From positions 30,068 to 94,067 of the forward strand of contig CAIQBW010000008.1 in assembly GCA_903870165.1 (NCBI GenBank): DNA of 64,000 bases, in the 5' to 3' direction. The stretch's first letter is position 1. Every line of letters starts with the position of its first letter. The notes beneath the pieces are model-generated. The model had not been told where the DNA came from. It was given only the letters and a program-made list of their open reading frames with translations, and made no database searches. The DNA comes from an uncultured Methylophilaceae bacterium (GTDB lineage Bacteria > Pseudomonadota > Gammaproteobacteria > Burkholderiales > Methylophilaceae). The position numbers were made by a program, and so were the translations under genes. Below, piece after piece: positions 1 to 10,534 of the stretch.

Positions 1-1089
1 GATGCTAAAGCGAGCTGGACTGACCGCTTTAAATTCTGGGCGGACGACAATAAAAAGCCGGTAACTGCAGCAACAGTTGAGGCTAAGAAAACAAGTGTTG
101 AGCCTGAGAAAAGCTGGTTTGATCGCTTGAAATTCTGGGAAGACAAAGAAAAGGCTACTACACCAGCTGTGGCTATTAAGCCTGTTGATGTTGCCAAAGT
201 GGAAGCTCCAAAGGTTGCAGAGGTTGCGTCAGTTAAAGCCCCTGTCTCAGAGGAGCCTGTGACGCCTCAAATAGCCGAGCAATCTCTCGCTACAGAATCA
301 ACCGCGCCGTCTGAACTGGCTGAAGCGGTAAAAGAAGCGGCTAATATTGAGCCTGAACAAAAAGCGACGGATGATGTGCCTGTTGTTGACGAAAAAGCAG
401 AAATTGCTGCAATGTTGAATGCTTGGGCTGATGCTTGGCGCACTAAAAATGTTAATGCCTATTTAAAGTTTTATTCAGATAAATTTGCACCAGAAGGCAT
501 GAGCCGTAAAGCCTGGGCTGTGCAGAGAAAGCAAAGGATTTCTGGGCAATCGGGATCAATTGGATTAACGCTTGAAGCCGTGAAAATTGATGTGAAGGGC
601 AATTCTGCTCAAGTTGAATTTCTTCAGCATTATTCAAGTAGTAAATTGAATGACCATGTGACCAAAGTGTTGAGTTTGAATAATGAGCAAAAACAGTGGT
701 TGATAGTAAAAGAAACTGTGGCGAGACCATCTAAGCAGGTTGTGGCTGATAACGTGCCGCCAGTTGAAACATTTAAGCTGCGCGATGTGACAGCGGATGA
801 AAAGTCAGAGGCAATGCCAGAAAAGATGATTCAAGAGTCTGCTAAAAAATCGATTGAGTCAGCGTCTGCGGCTAAGCCAATCATTAAACCAGTTGAGTCT
901 GTTAAGCCCGCGTCCGTAGCTAAAGAAGTGAAGCCTGATTTAAAAGAGATGACGCCAGCAAAAAATGAACCAGCTAAGACTGAAGCAAAAGTAGAAGTGA
1001 GCAAGGCGGAATCTAATAAAGACAAGCCATTGCCGCCAGAGGATGCCCCAGGTTATTTTGAACGGATGCTTGAGAAAATTGGCTTCTAA
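1..1089 (+). CDS. C-terminal part of a repeat-containing protein with an NTF2-like domain (5' end outside window)
   Basis: The reading frame is open from base 1, so this is a partial gene whose start lies upstream; the TTG at 127 is internal. Two copies of a W-x-D-R-x-K-F-W module are visible (about bases 13-60 and 109-153), each followed by a charged Lys-rich stretch. An Ala/Lys/Pro/Glu-rich linker follows, then a folded segment (about bases 390-735) resembling SnoaL/NTF2-like domains attached to envelope proteins (Cds6 C-terminal type). A second low-complexity tail ends in an amphipathic segment (GYFERMLEKIGF) like a further module. It lies just before dapB, where betaproteobacteria often carry fur-bamE, so it could be an extended envelope assembly protein; that is inference. 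Function is not known. Confidence 0.7.
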   Translation, partial: DAKASWTDRFKFWADDNKKPVTAATVEAKKTSVEPEKSWFDRLKFWEDKEKATTPAVAIKPVDVAKVEAPKVAEVASVKAPVSEEPVTPQIAEQSLATESTAPSELAEAVKEAANIEPEQKATDDVPVVDEKAEIAAMLNAWADAWRTKNVNAYLKFYSDKFAPEGMSRKAWAVQRKQRISGQSGSIGLTLEAVKIDVKGNSAQVEFLQHYSSSKLNDHVTKVLSLNNEQKQWLIVKETVARPSKQVVADNVPPVETFKLRDVTADEKSEAMPEKMIQESAKKSIESASAAKPIIKPVESVKPASVAKEVKPDLKEMTPAKNEPAKTEAKVEVSKAESNKDKPLPPEDAPGYFERMLEKIGF

Positions 1090-1134
1090 TGATTGTGGAT
1101 CTAGCAATAAGCATAAAGAAAGAAATGGATTGAA

Positions 1135-1935
1135 ATGTTAAAGGTTGTGATTGCAGGTTGTTCTGGTCGTATGGGCTATGCGCTTTTAGAGGCTGTTTTT
1201 GCAGACGCTGAGCTTTCTTTGCACGGCGCCTTGGATCGTGCTGATAGCCAACAAATTGGTCGAGATGCGGGTGAGCAGTTTGGTAAAAAAACAGGTGTGT
1301 TGATTAGTCATGATGTTCGTGCCGCGCTGAAAGGCGCCGACGTATTGGTAGACTTTACACGTCCGGAGCCTAGCTTGCTATATTTGGCAGCCTGCCAAGA
1401 AGTGGGCGTGAATATGGTAATCGGCACAACAGGCTTCACGGTTGAACAAAAAGCGCTGATTACAAAGGCAGCTAAAAATATTTCAGTGGTATTTGCACCG
1501 AACATGAGTGTTGGTGTGACCTTGTTGATTAACCTTGTGCAAGCTGCCGCTAAGGTGCTCAATGAAGGCTACGATATTGAGGTGATTGAAGCGCATCACC
1601 GCCATAAAGTGGATGCGCCCTCTGGGACGGCCTTGCGTTTGGGTGAAGCGGCTGCAAGTGCTTTGGGTCGCAATTTAGAAGAATGTGCAATTTATGGTCG
1701 TGAGGGCGTGACGGGTGAGCGTGATCCAAGTACGATTGGTTTTGCGACCGTGCGTGGTGGCGATGTGGTGGGTGACCATACTGTGCTCTTTGCAGGGATT
1801 GGTGAACGTGTTGAGCTAACCCATAAAGCCAGCAGTCGTGCGACTTTTGCGCTGGGCGCTTTGCGTGCGGGTAAGTTTATGCAGGGCAAAAAATCAGGCT
1901 TGTTTGATATGCAAGATGTGCTTGGTTTGAAGTAA
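1135..1935 (+). CDS. dapB: 4-hydroxy-tetrahydrodipicolinate reductase
   Basis: Reduces 4-hydroxy-tetrahydrodipicolinate with NAD(P)H in the diaminopimelate/lysine pathway, in the cytoplasm. The 266 residues match the usual family length. Visible hallmarks are the N-terminal dinucleotide loop AGCSGRMG (residues 7-14), GTTGF near residue 100, APNMSVGV, and the substrate-binding/catalytic segment with HHRHK and DAPSGTA at about residues 152-166. It is followed by carA after a 146-nt gap that has its own promoter, so dapB and carAB need not be cotranscribed. A confident family assignment. Confidence 0.97.
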   Translation: MLKVVIAGCSGRMGYALLEAVFADAELSLHGALDRADSQQIGRDAGEQFGKKTGVLISHDVRAALKGADVLVDFTRPEPSLLYLAACQEVGVNMVIGTTGFTVEQKALITKAAKNISVVFAPNMSVGVTLLINLVQAAAKVLNEGYDIEVIEAHHRHKVDAPSGTALRLGEAAASALGRNLEECAIYGREGVTGERDPSTIGFATVRGGDVVGDHTVLFAGIGERVELTHKASSRATFALGALRAGKFMQGKKSGLFDMQDVLGLK

Positions 1936-1957
1936 CCGAACTTTGCAATAAAGCTGA

Positions 1958-1986
1958 TTGATGGCCTCGCCTATTTCAGCTATAAT
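1958..1986 (+). promoter_or_regulatory. Sigma-70-type promoter for carAB
   Basis: TTGATG (1958-1963) and TATAAT (1981-1986) are separated by exactly 17 nt, a near-consensus arrangement in the dapB-carA gap. The predicted start of transcription is near 1992, leaving a leader of about 90 nt before the carA GTG. Confidence 0.7.
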
Positions 1987-1999
1987 TGAAACATTATTC

Positions 2000-2028
2000 A
2001 GCGGGACGAGCACAACACTCATCCCGCT
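2000..2028 (+). promoter_or_regulatory. Hairpin in the carA 5' leader
   Basis: An 11-bp stem (AGCGGGACGAG pairing with CTCATCCCGCT, one G-U) with a 7-nt loop begins about 8 nt after the predicted transcription start. No long T-run follows, so it is not a plain terminator. It may stabilise the 5' end or take part in pyrimidine/arginine control; the role is inference. Confidence 0.45.
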
Positions 2029-2081
2029 TTGCACATCCGCTTCTCTTCGAGCGATAATTATTTAAAAACAAGGGGTTATAA

Positions 2082-3215
2082 GTGCCGCAACACACACCAG
2101 CCATGTTAGTACTTGCTGATGGGACAGTGTTTCGTGGTATTTCAATTGGCGCTCCCGGCCAAACCGTTGGTGAGGTGGTGTTCAATACCTCAATGACTGG
2201 TTATCAAGAAATCCTCACAGACCCATCTTATACCAAACAAATCGTTACATTAACTTATCCCCACATCGGCAATACGGGTGTGAATTCTGAAGATGTTGAG
2301 TCAGGTCAAGTTTATGCGAGCGGTTTAATTATTCGTGATTTGCCCTTGATTCATAGCAATTGGCGTAGCGAACAATCTCTTTCTGATTATTTGCTTGCCA
2401 ACAATGTCGTGGCGATTGCAGATATCGACACCCGTAAATTAACCCGTATTCTTAGGGAAAAAGGCGCGCAAGCAGGCTGTATTATCGCTGGTGCGGTGAA
2501 TGAGTCTGAAGCGTTGGCGCAAGCAAAAGCCTTCCCCGGTTTGTCAGGCATGGATTTGGCAAAAGTGGTGAGCGTTCAAGAGTCTTACGAGTTTGGTGAA
2601 GGCGAATGGGACTTGGTTTCTGGCTATGCAAAACCAAGTGATCCAGCTTTCCACGTGGTGGCGTTTGATTACGGCGTGAAGCGCAATATCCTTCGCATGC
2701 TTACTTCGCGTGGTTGCAAGGTAACTGTATTGCCAGCGCAGGCAACTGCCGAACAAGCTTTGGCTTTGAAACCAGATGGCGTGTTCTTGTCGAATGGCCC
2801 TGGCGATCCACAGCCATGTGACTATGCAATTTCTGCGATTAAAAATATTGTTGATGCCGGTGTGCCAACGTTTGGTATTTGCTTAGGTCATCAGTTATTG
2901 GCTTTGGCTTCTGGCGCAAAAACACTCAAGATGAAGTTTGGTCACCACGGAGCAAATCATCCTGTGCAGGATGTTGACGATAAGCGTGTGTTCATTACCA
3001 GCCAAAATCACGGATTTGCGGTCGATGCGGACAGCTTACCAGCTAATTTGCGTACGACGCATGTCTCGTTATTTGACGGCAGTTTGCAAGGCATTGCTCG
3101 CACAGATAAACCAGCATTTAGCTTCCAAGGTCATCCTGAAGCAAGTCCTGGTCCCACAGAGATGAGTTACTTGTTCGATCGATTTGTCGAATCCATGAAA
3201 CAGCACAAGCAATAA
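2082..3215 (+). CDS. carA: Carbamoyl phosphate synthase, small (glutaminase) subunit
   Basis: Hydrolyses glutamine and passes ammonia to CarB for carbamoyl phosphate synthesis, feeding pyrimidine and arginine pathways. The start is a GTG preceded by AAGGGG. The N-terminal CPSase small-chain domain (about 1-150) is followed by a class I glutamine amidotransferase domain with nucleophile Cys267 in GICLGHQL and His351/Glu353 in GHPEASPG. Its 377 residues are normal for the family. The stop is only 7 nt before carB, so the two form an operon behind the promoter at 1958-1986. Confidence 0.97.
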   Translation: MPQHTPAMLVLADGTVFRGISIGAPGQTVGEVVFNTSMTGYQEILTDPSYTKQIVTLTYPHIGNTGVNSEDVESGQVYASGLIIRDLPLIHSNWRSEQSLSDYLLANNVVAIADIDTRKLTRILREKGAQAGCIIAGAVNESEALAQAKAFPGLSGMDLAKVVSVQESYEFGEGEWDLVSGYAKPSDPAFHVVAFDYGVKRNILRMLTSRGCKVTVLPAQATAEQALALKPDGVFLSNGPGDPQPCDYAISAIKNIVDAGVPTFGICLGHQLLALASGAKTLKMKFGHHGANHPVQDVDDKRVFITSQNHGFAVDADSLPANLRTTHVSLFDGSLQGIARTDKPAFSFQGHPEASPGPTEMSYLFDRFVESMKQHKQ

Positions 3216-3222
3216 GAAAACT

Positions 3223-6200
3223 ATGGCAAAACGTACAGACATTAAAAGCATTTTGATTATTGGCGCTGGCCCGATTGTGATTGGTCAGGCTTGTGAGTTC
3301 GATTACTCAGGTGCGCAAGCGTGTAAGGCGCTTCGTGAAGAAGGTTACCGCGTTATTTTGGTGAATTCTAATCCGGCGACCATCATGACCGATCCTGAAA
3401 TGGCTGATGCAACCTATATTGAGCCGGTGACTTGGCAGGTGGTAGAAAAGATTATTGCTAAAGAGCGTCCAGATGCGCTGTTGCCAACCATGGGCGGTCA
3501 AACAGCCTTGAACTGTGCTTTAGACTTAGACAAACATGGCGTTCTGAAAAAATACAATGTTGAGTTGATTGGTGCAAGCAAGCACGCAATTGATAAAGCA
3601 GAAGATAGACAAAAATTTAAAGAAGCGATGACCAAGATTGGTCTTGGTTCAGCGCGTTCTTCAATGGCGCATAGCTTGGAAGAAGCGTTGCAAGTGCAGG
3701 CAAGTATTGGTTATCCGGCGATTATTCGTCCTTCATTCACTATGGGTGGTAGCGGCGGTGGTATTGCTTACAATCGTGAAGAGTTTGTAACGATTTGCGA
3801 GCGTGGTCTTGAAGCCTCGCCAACGAAAGAATTGTTGATTGAAGAGTCACTTCTTGGTTGGAAAGAGTATGAGATGGAAGTGGTGCGTGACACCAAAGAT
3901 AATTGCATCATCATTTGCTCAATTGAAAATTTAGACCCAATGGGTGTGCATACTGGCGATTCAATTACCGTAGCGCCAGCACAAACACTGACGGATAAAG
4001 AGTATCAAATTATGCGCAATGCATCGCTTGCGGTGCTCCGTGAGATTGGTGTGGATACTGGTGGTTCAAACGTACAATTCGCGATTAATCCTAAAGATGG
4101 TCGGATGATTGTCATTGAGATGAACCCGCGTGTGTCACGATCATCGGCCTTGGCCTCAAAAGCGACGGGCTTCCCAATTGCAAAAGTAGCCGCCAAACTG
4201 GCTGTTGGCTTTACATTGGATGAGCTTAAGAATGAGATTACTGGCGGTGCAACTCCAGCATCATTTGAGCCATCAATTGATTATGTTGTAACGAAGATCC
4301 CACGTTTTGCATTCGAAAAATTCCCTCAAGCGGATTCACGCTTAACGACACAAATGAAATCCGTGGGTGAAGTGATGGCCATTGGTCGTACTTTCCAAGA
4401 GTCATTCCAAAAAGCACTTCGCGGCTTAGAGGTTGGCGTTGATGGTTTGGATGAAAAAACATCAGATATCGATGAAATACAAAAAGAACTTGGTGAGCCA
4501 GGTCCTGAGCGCATTTGGTATGTGGGTGATGCTTTCCGCGCTGGCATGACCGTTGAGCAGGTGTTTGATCACTCGAAGATTGATCATTGGTTTTTGGTGC
4601 AAATCGAAGACATCATCAAACGCGAAATGGCATTAAAAGGTCGTCATTTGGCTGATTTGGATAAAGATGCTTTGTTCCAACTCAAGCGTCGAGGTTTTTC
4701 AGACCGTCGTTTGGCTAGTTTGTTAGGCACAGACCAACATGCAGTGCGTGCTTATCGACAAGCATTGAATGTACGCCCTGTGTATAAGCGCGTCGATACT
4801 TGCGCCGCTGAATTCGCGACTAATACGGCTTATATGTACTCTACGTATGAAGAAGAGTGTGAAGCTAAGCCAAACGATAAAAAGAAAATTATGGTGTTGG
4901 GCGGTGGCCCGAACCGTATCGGTCAAGGGATTGAGTTTGACTATTGCTGCGTTCATGCAGCCTTCGCGATGCGTGAAGATGGCTATGAAACCATTATGGT
5001 GAACTGCAACCCTGAGACTGTTTCAACCGATTACGATACATCTGACCGTCTATACTTTGAGCCGCTTACATTAGAAGATGTGCTTGAAGTGGTGGCAATT
5101 GAAAAGCCGGTAGGGGTGATTGTGCAATACGGTGGTCAAACGCCTCTTAAATTGGCGCGTGATTTAGAAAAAGCAGGTGTACCTATTATTGGTACTACGC
5201 CAGATGCAATTGACCGTGCAGAAGACCGCGAACGTTTCCAACAAATGCTACAAGATTTAGGGTTGAAACAACCGCCTAATCGAACAGCGAGAACGCCTGA
5301 TGAAGCATTACGTTTAGCGCAAGAGATTGGCTATCCATTGGTGGTACGTCCTTCTTATGTACTTGGTGGTCGTGCAATGGAAATCGTTCAAGAACAAGCT
5401 CAGCTTGAGCGTTATATGCGCGAAGCGGTGAAGGTCTCAAACGAATCGCCAGTATTACTGGATCGTTTCTTAAATGATGCGCTTGAAGTTGACGTTGATG
5501 CTTTATGTGATGGCGAAGAAGTGATTATTGGCGGCATTATGGAGCACGTTGAGCAAGCTGGGGTTCATTCAGGCGACTCAGCATGTTCATTGCCACCGTA
5601 TAGCTTGTCTAAAAAGCTTCAAGATGAATTGCGTGTGCAAACGGTACAAATGGCAAAAGCGCTTGGCGTGGTTGGTTTGATGAACGTCCAGTTCGCGATT
5701 CAAGGCGAGACTGTTTATGTGCTTGAGGTAAATCCTCGTGCATCACGAACTGTGCCTTTTGTTTCTAAAGCTTGTGGTTTGCAATTAGCGAAAATTGCCG
5801 CACGTTGCATGACAGGCGTGAAACTAAAAGATCAAGGCGTAACCAAAGAAATCGTGCCTTCTTATTACTCAGTTAAAGAAGCGGTCTTCCCGTTCATTAA
5901 ATTCCCCGGCGTGGATACCATCCTTGGGCCAGAAATGAAATCAACGGGTGAGGTCATGGGCGTTGGTACAACGTTTGCAGAAGCGTTTGTCAAATCACAA
6001 CTAGGTTCTGGCGATGTGCTCCCTAAAGGTGGCAAAGCTTTTATTAGTGTGCGTCGTGAGGACCGTGAACGTGTCGTGGAAATTGCACAGTCATTGGCCA
6101 ACTTAGGTTTCCAATTGCTAGCAACGCGCGGCACAGCAGGGGCTTTAGCTGAGGCTGGGCTTGCGGTAACCCCAGTCAATAAAGTGGCTGAAGGCCGTCC

Positions 6201-6429
6201 ACATATTGTGGACATGATTAAAAATAATGAGATCAGCTTTATTGTGAACGTCACGGAAGATAAGCGAGCTGTGCAAGACTCATACGCTATTCGCCGTAAC
6301 GCCTTACAACAAAAAGTGACTTACTACACAACTTTGGCAGGTGCTAAAGCGGCTTGTATGGGCATGGGCCATATGCAAGAGCTTGAAGTGAAATCATTGC
6401 AAGAGTTGCATAAGACACTTACTAAGTAA
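3223..6429 (+). CDS. carB: Carbamoyl phosphate synthase, large subunit
   Basis: The synthetase subunit that makes carbamoyl phosphate from bicarbonate, ammonia and two ATP. The 1068 residues show the family's internal duplication: two homologous ATP-grasp halves, each opening with a glycine-rich segment ([19 protein letters not shown] and a matching [15 protein letters not shown] about 560 residues on) and each with an R-P-S-[FY] block. An MGS-like allosteric domain ends the protein (about 936-1068). It is cotranscribed with carA and followed by a clear terminator. Confidence 0.98.
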   Translation: MAKRTDIKSILIIGAGPIVIGQACEFDYSGAQACKALREEGYRVILVNSNPATIMTDPEMADATYIEPVTWQVVEKIIAKERPDALLPTMGGQTALNCALDLDKHGVLKKYNVELIGASKHAIDKAEDRQKFKEAMTKIGLGSARSSMAHSLEEALQVQASIGYPAIIRPSFTMGGSGGGIAYNREEFVTICERGLEASPTKELLIEESLLGWKEYEMEVVRDTKDNCIIICSIENLDPMGVHTGDSITVAPAQTLTDKEYQIMRNASLAVLREIGVDTGGSNVQFAINPKDGRMIVIEMNPRVSRSSALASKATGFPIAKVAAKLAVGFTLDELKNEITGGATPASFEPSIDYVVTKIPRFAFEKFPQADSRLTTQMKSVGEVMAIGRTFQESFQKALRGLEVGVDGLDEKTSDIDEIQKELGEPGPERIWYVGDAFRAGMTVEQVFDHSKIDHWFLVQIEDIIKREMALKGRHLADLDKDALFQLKRRGFSDRRLASLLGTDQHAVRAYRQALNVRPVYKRVDTCAAEFATNTAYMYSTYEEECEAKPNDKKKIMVLGGGPNRIGQGIEFDYCCVHAAFAMREDGYETIMVNCNPETVSTDYDTSDRLYFEPLTLEDVLEVVAIEKPVGVIVQYGGQTPLKLARDLEKAGVPIIGTTPDAIDRAEDRERFQQMLQDLGLKQPPNRTARTPDEALRLAQEIGYPLVVRPSYVLGGRAMEIVQEQAQLERYMREAVKVSNESPVLLDRFLNDALEVDVDALCDGEEVIIGGIMEHVEQAGVHSGDSACSLPPYSLSKKLQDELRVQTVQMAKALGVVGLMNVQFAIQGETVYVLEVNPRASRTVPFVSKACGLQLAKIAARCMTGVKLKDQGVTKEIVPSYYSVKEAVFPFIKFPGVDTILGPEMKSTGEVMGVGTTFAEAFVKSQLGSGDVLPKGGKAFISVRREDRERVVEIAQSLANLGFQLLATRGTAGALAEAGLAVTPVNKVAEGRPHIVDMIKNNEISFIVNVTEDKRAVQDSYAIRRNALQQKVTYYTTLAGAKAACMGMGHMQELEVKSLQELHKTLTK

Positions 6430-6447
6430 TAAGATAATCCTAAAATC

Positions 6448-6477
6448 AACCACGCCTAATCGTTAGGTGTGGTTTTT
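6448..6477 (+). terminator. Rho-independent terminator after carB
   Basis: A 12-bp stem (AACCACGCCTAA with TTAGGTGTGGTT, one G-U pair) with the triloop TCG, followed by a T-run, starts 18 nt after the carB stop. It ends the carAB transcript ahead of greA. Confidence 0.85.
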
Positions 6478-6530
6478 ATTTTATATAGACCGCAAATAGC
6501 GATAAACGAAGAAGATACAAGGTAGATAAC

Positions 6531-7007
6531 ATGAATCAAATCCCAGTCACCATTAACGGCGCAGAACTTTTAAAAGCTGAGTTGCAACGATTAAGAAGTG
6601 TAGATCGTCCAGCAGTGATTGAGGCGATTGCGGAAGCGCGAGCGCAAGGCGACTTGTCTGAAAATGCTGAGTATGAGTCAGCGAAAGAGAAACAAAGTTT
6701 TATTGAAGGACGTATTGCTGAGATTGAAGCTAAACTTTCTAACGCAATGATTATTGATCCTAAAACCTTAAACGCTGAAGGTCGTTGTGTATTTGGTGCA
6801 ACGGTTGAAGTGGAGGATTTAGATGCTGGCGATAAGGCAATTTATCAAATTGTGGGCGATGACGAAGCTGACATTAAGTCTGGTAAGATTTCAATTAGCT
6901 CGCCAATCGCACGCGCGTTGATTGGTAAGTCAGAGGGTGATGTGGCTGAAGTGGTTGCACCGAGTGGCATTCGCTCATATGAAGTGTTGAACGTACAGTA
7001 CATCTAA
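6531..7007 (+). CDS. greA: Transcription elongation factor GreA
   Basis: Rescues backtracked RNA polymerase by stimulating transcript cleavage through the secondary channel. The 158-residue length is exactly the usual size. The N-terminal coiled coil (about 1-78) contains the conserved ARAQGDLSENAEYESAKEKQ tip with acidic residues, and the C-terminal FKBP-like domain includes SISSPIARALIGKSEGD. ATG is preceded by AAGG. It lies between the carB terminator and a small membrane protein gene and is probably expressed from its own promoter. Confidence 0.97.
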   Translation: MNQIPVTINGAELLKAELQRLRSVDRPAVIEAIAEARAQGDLSENAEYESAKEKQSFIEGRIAEIEAKLSNAMIIDPKTLNAEGRCVFGATVEVEDLDAGDKAIYQIVGDDEADIKSGKISISSPIARALIGKSEGDVAEVVAPSGIRSYEVLNVQYI

Positions 7008-7041
7008 ATCGCTAGTATTTTAATTACTGGGAGGTCGTGCA

Positions 7042-7494
7042 ATGAAGCAATTCGCAGATAAATTAGCGTTAATTTCTATCACATTGTGGGTTGGCGCGTT
7101 ATGGGCAATCGGCTATCTTGCAGCGCCTACATTGTTTTACCATTTGCCTGACAGGCAGCTAGCTGGTAGCTTGGCTGGCGAAATGTTTACTATTGTTGCT
7201 TACATTGGCATGGTCAGCGGAGCGTATTTGCTCCTCAATCGAATCACTAAGTTTGGTGGTCAAGCCTTCAAACAAGGCTTTTTTTGGGCGGTGTTGTTCA
7301 TGCTATTGCTCACATTGGCTGGTCACTTTGGAATTGCGCCGATCATTGCTAAGCTAAAAGCGGATGCAATGCCTTCAGACGTGATGCACAGTGTGTTTGC
7401 TGACAGATTTGAAACTTGGCACGGCGTCGCAAGTATTGCTTATGCCATTCAGAGTTTATTAGGATTGGTGTTGGTGCTGAAAGCGACTCGATAA
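7042..7494 (+). CDS. DUF4149-type inner membrane protein
   Basis: A 150-residue hydrophobic protein with four predicted membrane segments (about residues 8-28, 50-68, 80-100 and 126-146) and short loops. The opening, with L-W-V-G-x-L-W-A-I-G-Y-x-A-A-P-T-L-F, matches the DUF4149 family often found beside greA/carB or yhbY in betaproteobacteria. GGGAGG lies 7 nt upstream of the ATG. The function is unknown. It converges with yhbY. Confidence 0.75.
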   Translation: MKQFADKLALISITLWVGALWAIGYLAAPTLFYHLPDRQLAGSLAGEMFTIVAYIGMVSGAYLLLNRITKFGGQAFKQGFFWAVLFMLLLTLAGHFGIAPIIAKLKADAMPSDVMHSVFADRFETWHGVASIAYAIQSLLGLVLVLKATR

Positions 7495-7510
7495 GCTTCG
7501 GCCGCTTTCA
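7478..7510. terminator. Weak hairpin between the convergent DUF4149 gene and yhbY
   Basis: An 8-bp inverted repeat (TGAAAGCG/CGCTTTCA) with a 17-nt loop overlaps the end of the membrane protein gene and sits where two transcripts meet. It lacks a good T-run, so termination is only suggested. Confidence 0.25.
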
Positions 7511-7518
7511 AATATAAT

Positions 7519-7806
7519 TTATTTAGGAATAACGATCTTTGCAGTTTCGGCTTGGCGATAAATCACCAGTTGTTTGCCGATGTGATGTACTTTAATAGCG
7601 CCCGTTTTTTCACAGATTTCTTCAAGCATCGCAGCGCGTGCTTCTCTGTCATCACCAAACACTTTGATTTTGATGAGTTCGTGCGCATTTAAGCTGTTTT
7701 CAATTTCTTGTAAAACGCTCGCTGTCAGGCCATTGTTGCCTATCATCACAACGGGATTTAATTTGTGTGCCAACCCGCGAAGGTGGCTAATTTGTTTAGT
7801 ATTCAC
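7519..7806 (-). CDS. yhbY: Ribosome assembly RNA-binding protein YhbY (CRM domain)
   Basis: A 95-residue single CRM-domain protein that associates with pre-50S ribosomal subunits. The typical opening with LRGLAHKLNPVVMIGNNG and the GxxG-like RNA-binding loop (MIGNNGLT) are present, as is the IKVFGDDREAR segment. It is divergent from rlmE, a 23S rRNA methyltransferase gene, an arrangement common in proteobacteria and consistent with shared roles in 50S maturation. Confidence 0.93.
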   Translation of the reverse strand: MNTKQISHLRGLAHKLNPVVMIGNNGLTASVLQEIENSLNAHELIKIKVFGDDREARAAMLEEICEKTGAIKVHHIGKQLVIYRQAETAKIVIPK

Positions 7807-7826
7807 GCAGTATCTATCTTGTCTTG

Positions 7827-7855
7827 TTGATTCATTAAGGACGTTATTTTATCAC
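7827..7855 (+). promoter_or_regulatory. Candidate promoter for rlmE-ftsH
   Basis: TTGATT (7827-7832) and TATCAC (7850-7855) are 17 nt apart in the 63-nt gap between the divergent yhbY and rlmE starts. Each box matches four of six consensus bases. Confidence 0.4.
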
Positions 7856-7869
7856 ATGAAGCTTAGGCC

Positions 7870-8499
7870 ATGAAAAGAACCAAAACCAGCAAAGCTTGGA
7901 TGCAAGAGCATGTTAACGACCCTTACGTGAAGCTCGCTCAAAAGGATGGTTATCGTGCGCGCGCAGCCTATAAGCTATTAGAAATAGACGATAAAGACAG
8001 GTTGATAAAGCCTGGTATGGTGATTGTTGATTTAGGTTCAACCCCCGGAAGTTGGTCGCAAGTGGCTATTCAGCGCCTTAAAAATAATGGCCGTGTGATT
8101 GCTTTGGATTTGTTGCCGATGGTCGGCATTCCTGGTGTGGAGTTTATTCAAGGCGATTTTCGTGAAGATGAAATACTTGAGCAATTGGAAGAAAAGCTGG
8201 GTGGGCAGCAAATAGACCTTGTAATCTCAGATATGGCCCCCAATATAAGCGGTATCAGTTCGGTGGATCAGCCTAATGCGGTTTATTTAACTGAACTTGC
8301 GGTCGATTTTAGTTTGAAATGGCTGAAACCAGAGGGTAACTTCTTAGTCAAAGTCTTCATTGGCTCAGGGTTTGAAGAGATCGTGAAGATAATGCGGGAT
8401 AGTTTTGAAAAGGTTGTGACCCGTAAGCCCAAGGCATCGCGTGACCGTAGTACTGAAGTTTATTTGCTTGGATTGAAACGCAAAGCGAACAATGTTTAG
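7870..8499 (+). CDS. rlmE: 23S rRNA (uridine-2552-2'-O)-methyltransferase
   Basis: Methylates the ribose of U2552 in the A-loop of 23S rRNA late in 50S assembly. The 209 residues match RlmE/FtsJ. The SAM-binding motif [10 protein letters not shown] is clear, and the K-D-K-E catalytic tetrad is supplied by the N-terminal RAAYKL region, [14 protein letters not shown] and the Glu of STEVYLLG. It lies just before ftsH, the classic rlmE-ftsH pair. Confidence 0.97.
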   Translation: MKRTKTSKAWMQEHVNDPYVKLAQKDGYRARAAYKLLEIDDKDRLIKPGMVIVDLGSTPGSWSQVAIQRLKNNGRVIALDLLPMVGIPGVEFIQGDFREDEILEQLEEKLGGQQIDLVISDMAPNISGISSVDQPNAVYLTELAVDFSLKWLKPEGNFLVKVFIGSGFEEIVKIMRDSFEKVVTRKPKASRDRSTEVYLLGLKRKANNV

Positions 8500-8558
8500 G
8501 CCCGATTTAGTGGTAAGATTTTAATTGTGCAAAATGCAATCTTTAAAAGGATGTGATC

Positions 8559-10451
8559 TTGAATAACATCGTCAAAAATATCGCGATATGGGTGATTGTT
8601 GCCATTATCCTTATGACTGTCTTTAACCAATTTGCGAATAAAAATGGTGCCGACAATCAAATCGTTTACTCGCAGTTCATTAATGAAGTGAAACAAGGTC
8701 ATGTGGCCAAAGTGACCATTGAAGGTCGCGTTTTGCATGGTGAAATGAGCGATGGTAAGAAGTTCAATTCATACGCCCCCTATGACCCAGGCATGATGGG
8801 CGACCTGCTTAAAAATAATATACGTGTTGAAGCGAAGCCAGAGCAAGAGCAATCATTATTGATGAGCCTTTTGATTAATTGGGGCCCGATGATTTTATTG
8901 ATTGCTGTTTGGGTATTCTTTATGCGCCAAATGCAAGGTGGCGGTAAAGGTGGTGCTTTCTCATTTGGTAAGAGCAAAGCGCGTCAATTAGATGAGGCTT
9001 CTAATCAAACCACATTTGCGGATGTGGCCGGTTGTGATGAGGCCAAAGAAGAAGTTTCAGAGTTGGTTGAGTTCTTACGTGATCCAGGTAAATTCCAAAA
9101 ATTGGGTGGTCGTATTCCGCGTGGCGTATTGATGGTTGGCCCGCCAGGTACAGGTAAGACCTTGCTTGCTAAAGCGATTGCTGGTGAAGCAAAAGTGCCA
9201 TTCTTTACGATTTCAGGTTCTGATTTTGTCGAAATGTTCGTGGGTGTCGGTGCGGCACGTGTGCGTGACATGTTTGAGCAAGCCAAAAAAGCAGCGCCGT
9301 GCATTATCTTTATTGATGAAATTGATGCGGTCGGCCGTCATCGTGGTGCAGGTACTGGCGGTGGCAATGATGAGCGCGAACAAACGCTTAATCAAATGCT
9401 TGTTGAGATGGACGGCTTTGAGCCTAATTCTGGCGTCATTGTCATTGCTGCAACTAACCGTGCAGACGTGCTCGATAAAGCGTTACTTCGTCCAGGTCGT
9501 TTTGACCGTCAAGTGATGGTTGGTTTACCTGATATTCGTGGTCGCGAACAAATTCTATTGGTGCATATGCGTAAAGTGCCTATCGATGCTGATGTTAAAG
9601 CCGACATTCTTGCGCGTGGAACGCCTGGTTTCTCAGGCGCAGATTTAGCTAATTTGGTGAATGAAGCGGCATTGTTTGCGGCACGTCGCAACAAGCGCAC
9701 AGTGGATATGTCTGACTTTGAAGATGCTAAAGATAAAATCTTCATGGGCCCTGAACGTACCTCGATGGTTATGCGTGAAGAAGAGCGTCGCAATACGGCC
9801 TATCACGAGTCTGGTCATGCTGTGGTGGCAAAACTTTTGCCTAAAGCTGATCCTGTGCACAAGGTGACCATTATGCCTCGTGGCTGGGCACTGGGTTTGA
9901 CATGGCAGTTGCCAGAGTTCGACCGCATTAGCAACTATCGCGACAAAATGTTGGAAGAGATTTCGATTTTGTTTGGCGGTCGTATTGCTGAAGAAATTTT
10001 CATGCATCAAATGTCCACGGGCGCATCAAACGACTTTGAGCGCGCGACTAAATTGGCGCGTGATATGGTGACACGTTACGGTATGTCCGATGCGCTTGGT
10101 ACGATGGTGTATGCGGGTAATGAGCAGGATTCATTATTTGGTAGCATGTCATCTAAAACGGTTTCTGAGGCGACACAGCAAAAAGTAGATGCTGAAATTC
10201 GTCGCATTTTGGATGAGCAATATGCGATTGCGCGCAAATTGCTAGAAGACAATCGTGATAAGGTTGAAGCGATGACAGCTGCTTTGCTTGAGTGGGAAAC
10301 CATTGATGCAGAACAGATCAATGACATTATGTCAGGTCAACCACCAAGAGCGCCTAAGCCTAGTCAAGCCAGTAATAAGGCGGCTAAGGGTGACAGCGGG
10401 TCAACAGGCGGTCAGCCAAATACTGCGCCGCAACCTGCTGCTAAAAATTAA
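8559..10451 (+). CDS. ftsH: ATP-dependent zinc metalloprotease FtsH
   Basis: A membrane-anchored AAA+ protease that degrades misfolded membrane proteins and regulators. I place the start at TTG 8559 rather than the in-frame GTG at 8553, because AAAAGG at 8545-8550 is 8 nt from the TTG but only 2 nt from the GTG, and the protein then begins [11 protein letters not shown] as family members do. Two N-terminal membrane segments flank a periplasmic domain. Walker A GPPGTGKT, Walker B IIFIDEID and the zinc site HESGH follow. The tail is low-complexity (Pro/Ala/Gly/Gln). Confidence 0.97.
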   Translation: MNNIVKNIAIWVIVAIILMTVFNQFANKNGADNQIVYSQFINEVKQGHVAKVTIEGRVLHGEMSDGKKFNSYAPYDPGMMGDLLKNNIRVEAKPEQEQSLLMSLLINWGPMILLIAVWVFFMRQMQGGGKGGAFSFGKSKARQLDEASNQTTFADVAGCDEAKEEVSELVEFLRDPGKFQKLGGRIPRGVLMVGPPGTGKTLLAKAIAGEAKVPFFTISGSDFVEMFVGVGAARVRDMFEQAKKAAPCIIFIDEIDAVGRHRGAGTGGGNDEREQTLNQMLVEMDGFEPNSGVIVIAATNRADVLDKALLRPGRFDRQVMVGLPDIRGREQILLVHMRKVPIDADVKADILARGTPGFSGADLANLVNEAALFAARRNKRTVDMSDFEDAKDKIFMGPERTSMVMREEERRNTAYHESGHAVVAKLLPKADPVHKVTIMPRGWALGLTWQLPEFDRISNYRDKMLEEISILFGGRIAEEIFMHQMSTGASNDFERATKLARDMVTRYGMSDALGTMVYAGNEQDSLFGSMSSKTVSEATQQKVDAEIRRILDEQYAIARKLLEDNRDKVEAMTAALLEWETIDAEQINDIMSGQPPRAPKPSQASNKAAKGDSGSTGGQPNTAPQPAAKN

Positions 10452-10479
10452 AGCCGTCATCATTGTTACTAAAAAATGG

Positions 10480-10528
10480 TAAGCCATGCGGTGTGTTGGG
10501 TTAATTATCCAGTGCGCTTCATGGCTTA
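10480..10528 (+). other. Inverted repeat between ftsH and folP
   Basis: TAAGCCATG (10480-10488) and CATGGCTTA (10520-10528) form a perfect 9-bp inverted repeat with a 31-nt interior, ending 6 nt before the folP start. No T-run follows. It could fold in the mRNA and affect folP translation; this is inference. Confidence 0.3.
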
Positions 10529-10534
10529 ATAAAT

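Noticed and set aside
5865..6254. Long antisense frames inside carB, birA and aceF
   Set aside because: They are mirror frames of strongly conserved genes, caused by codon bias, with no start signals.
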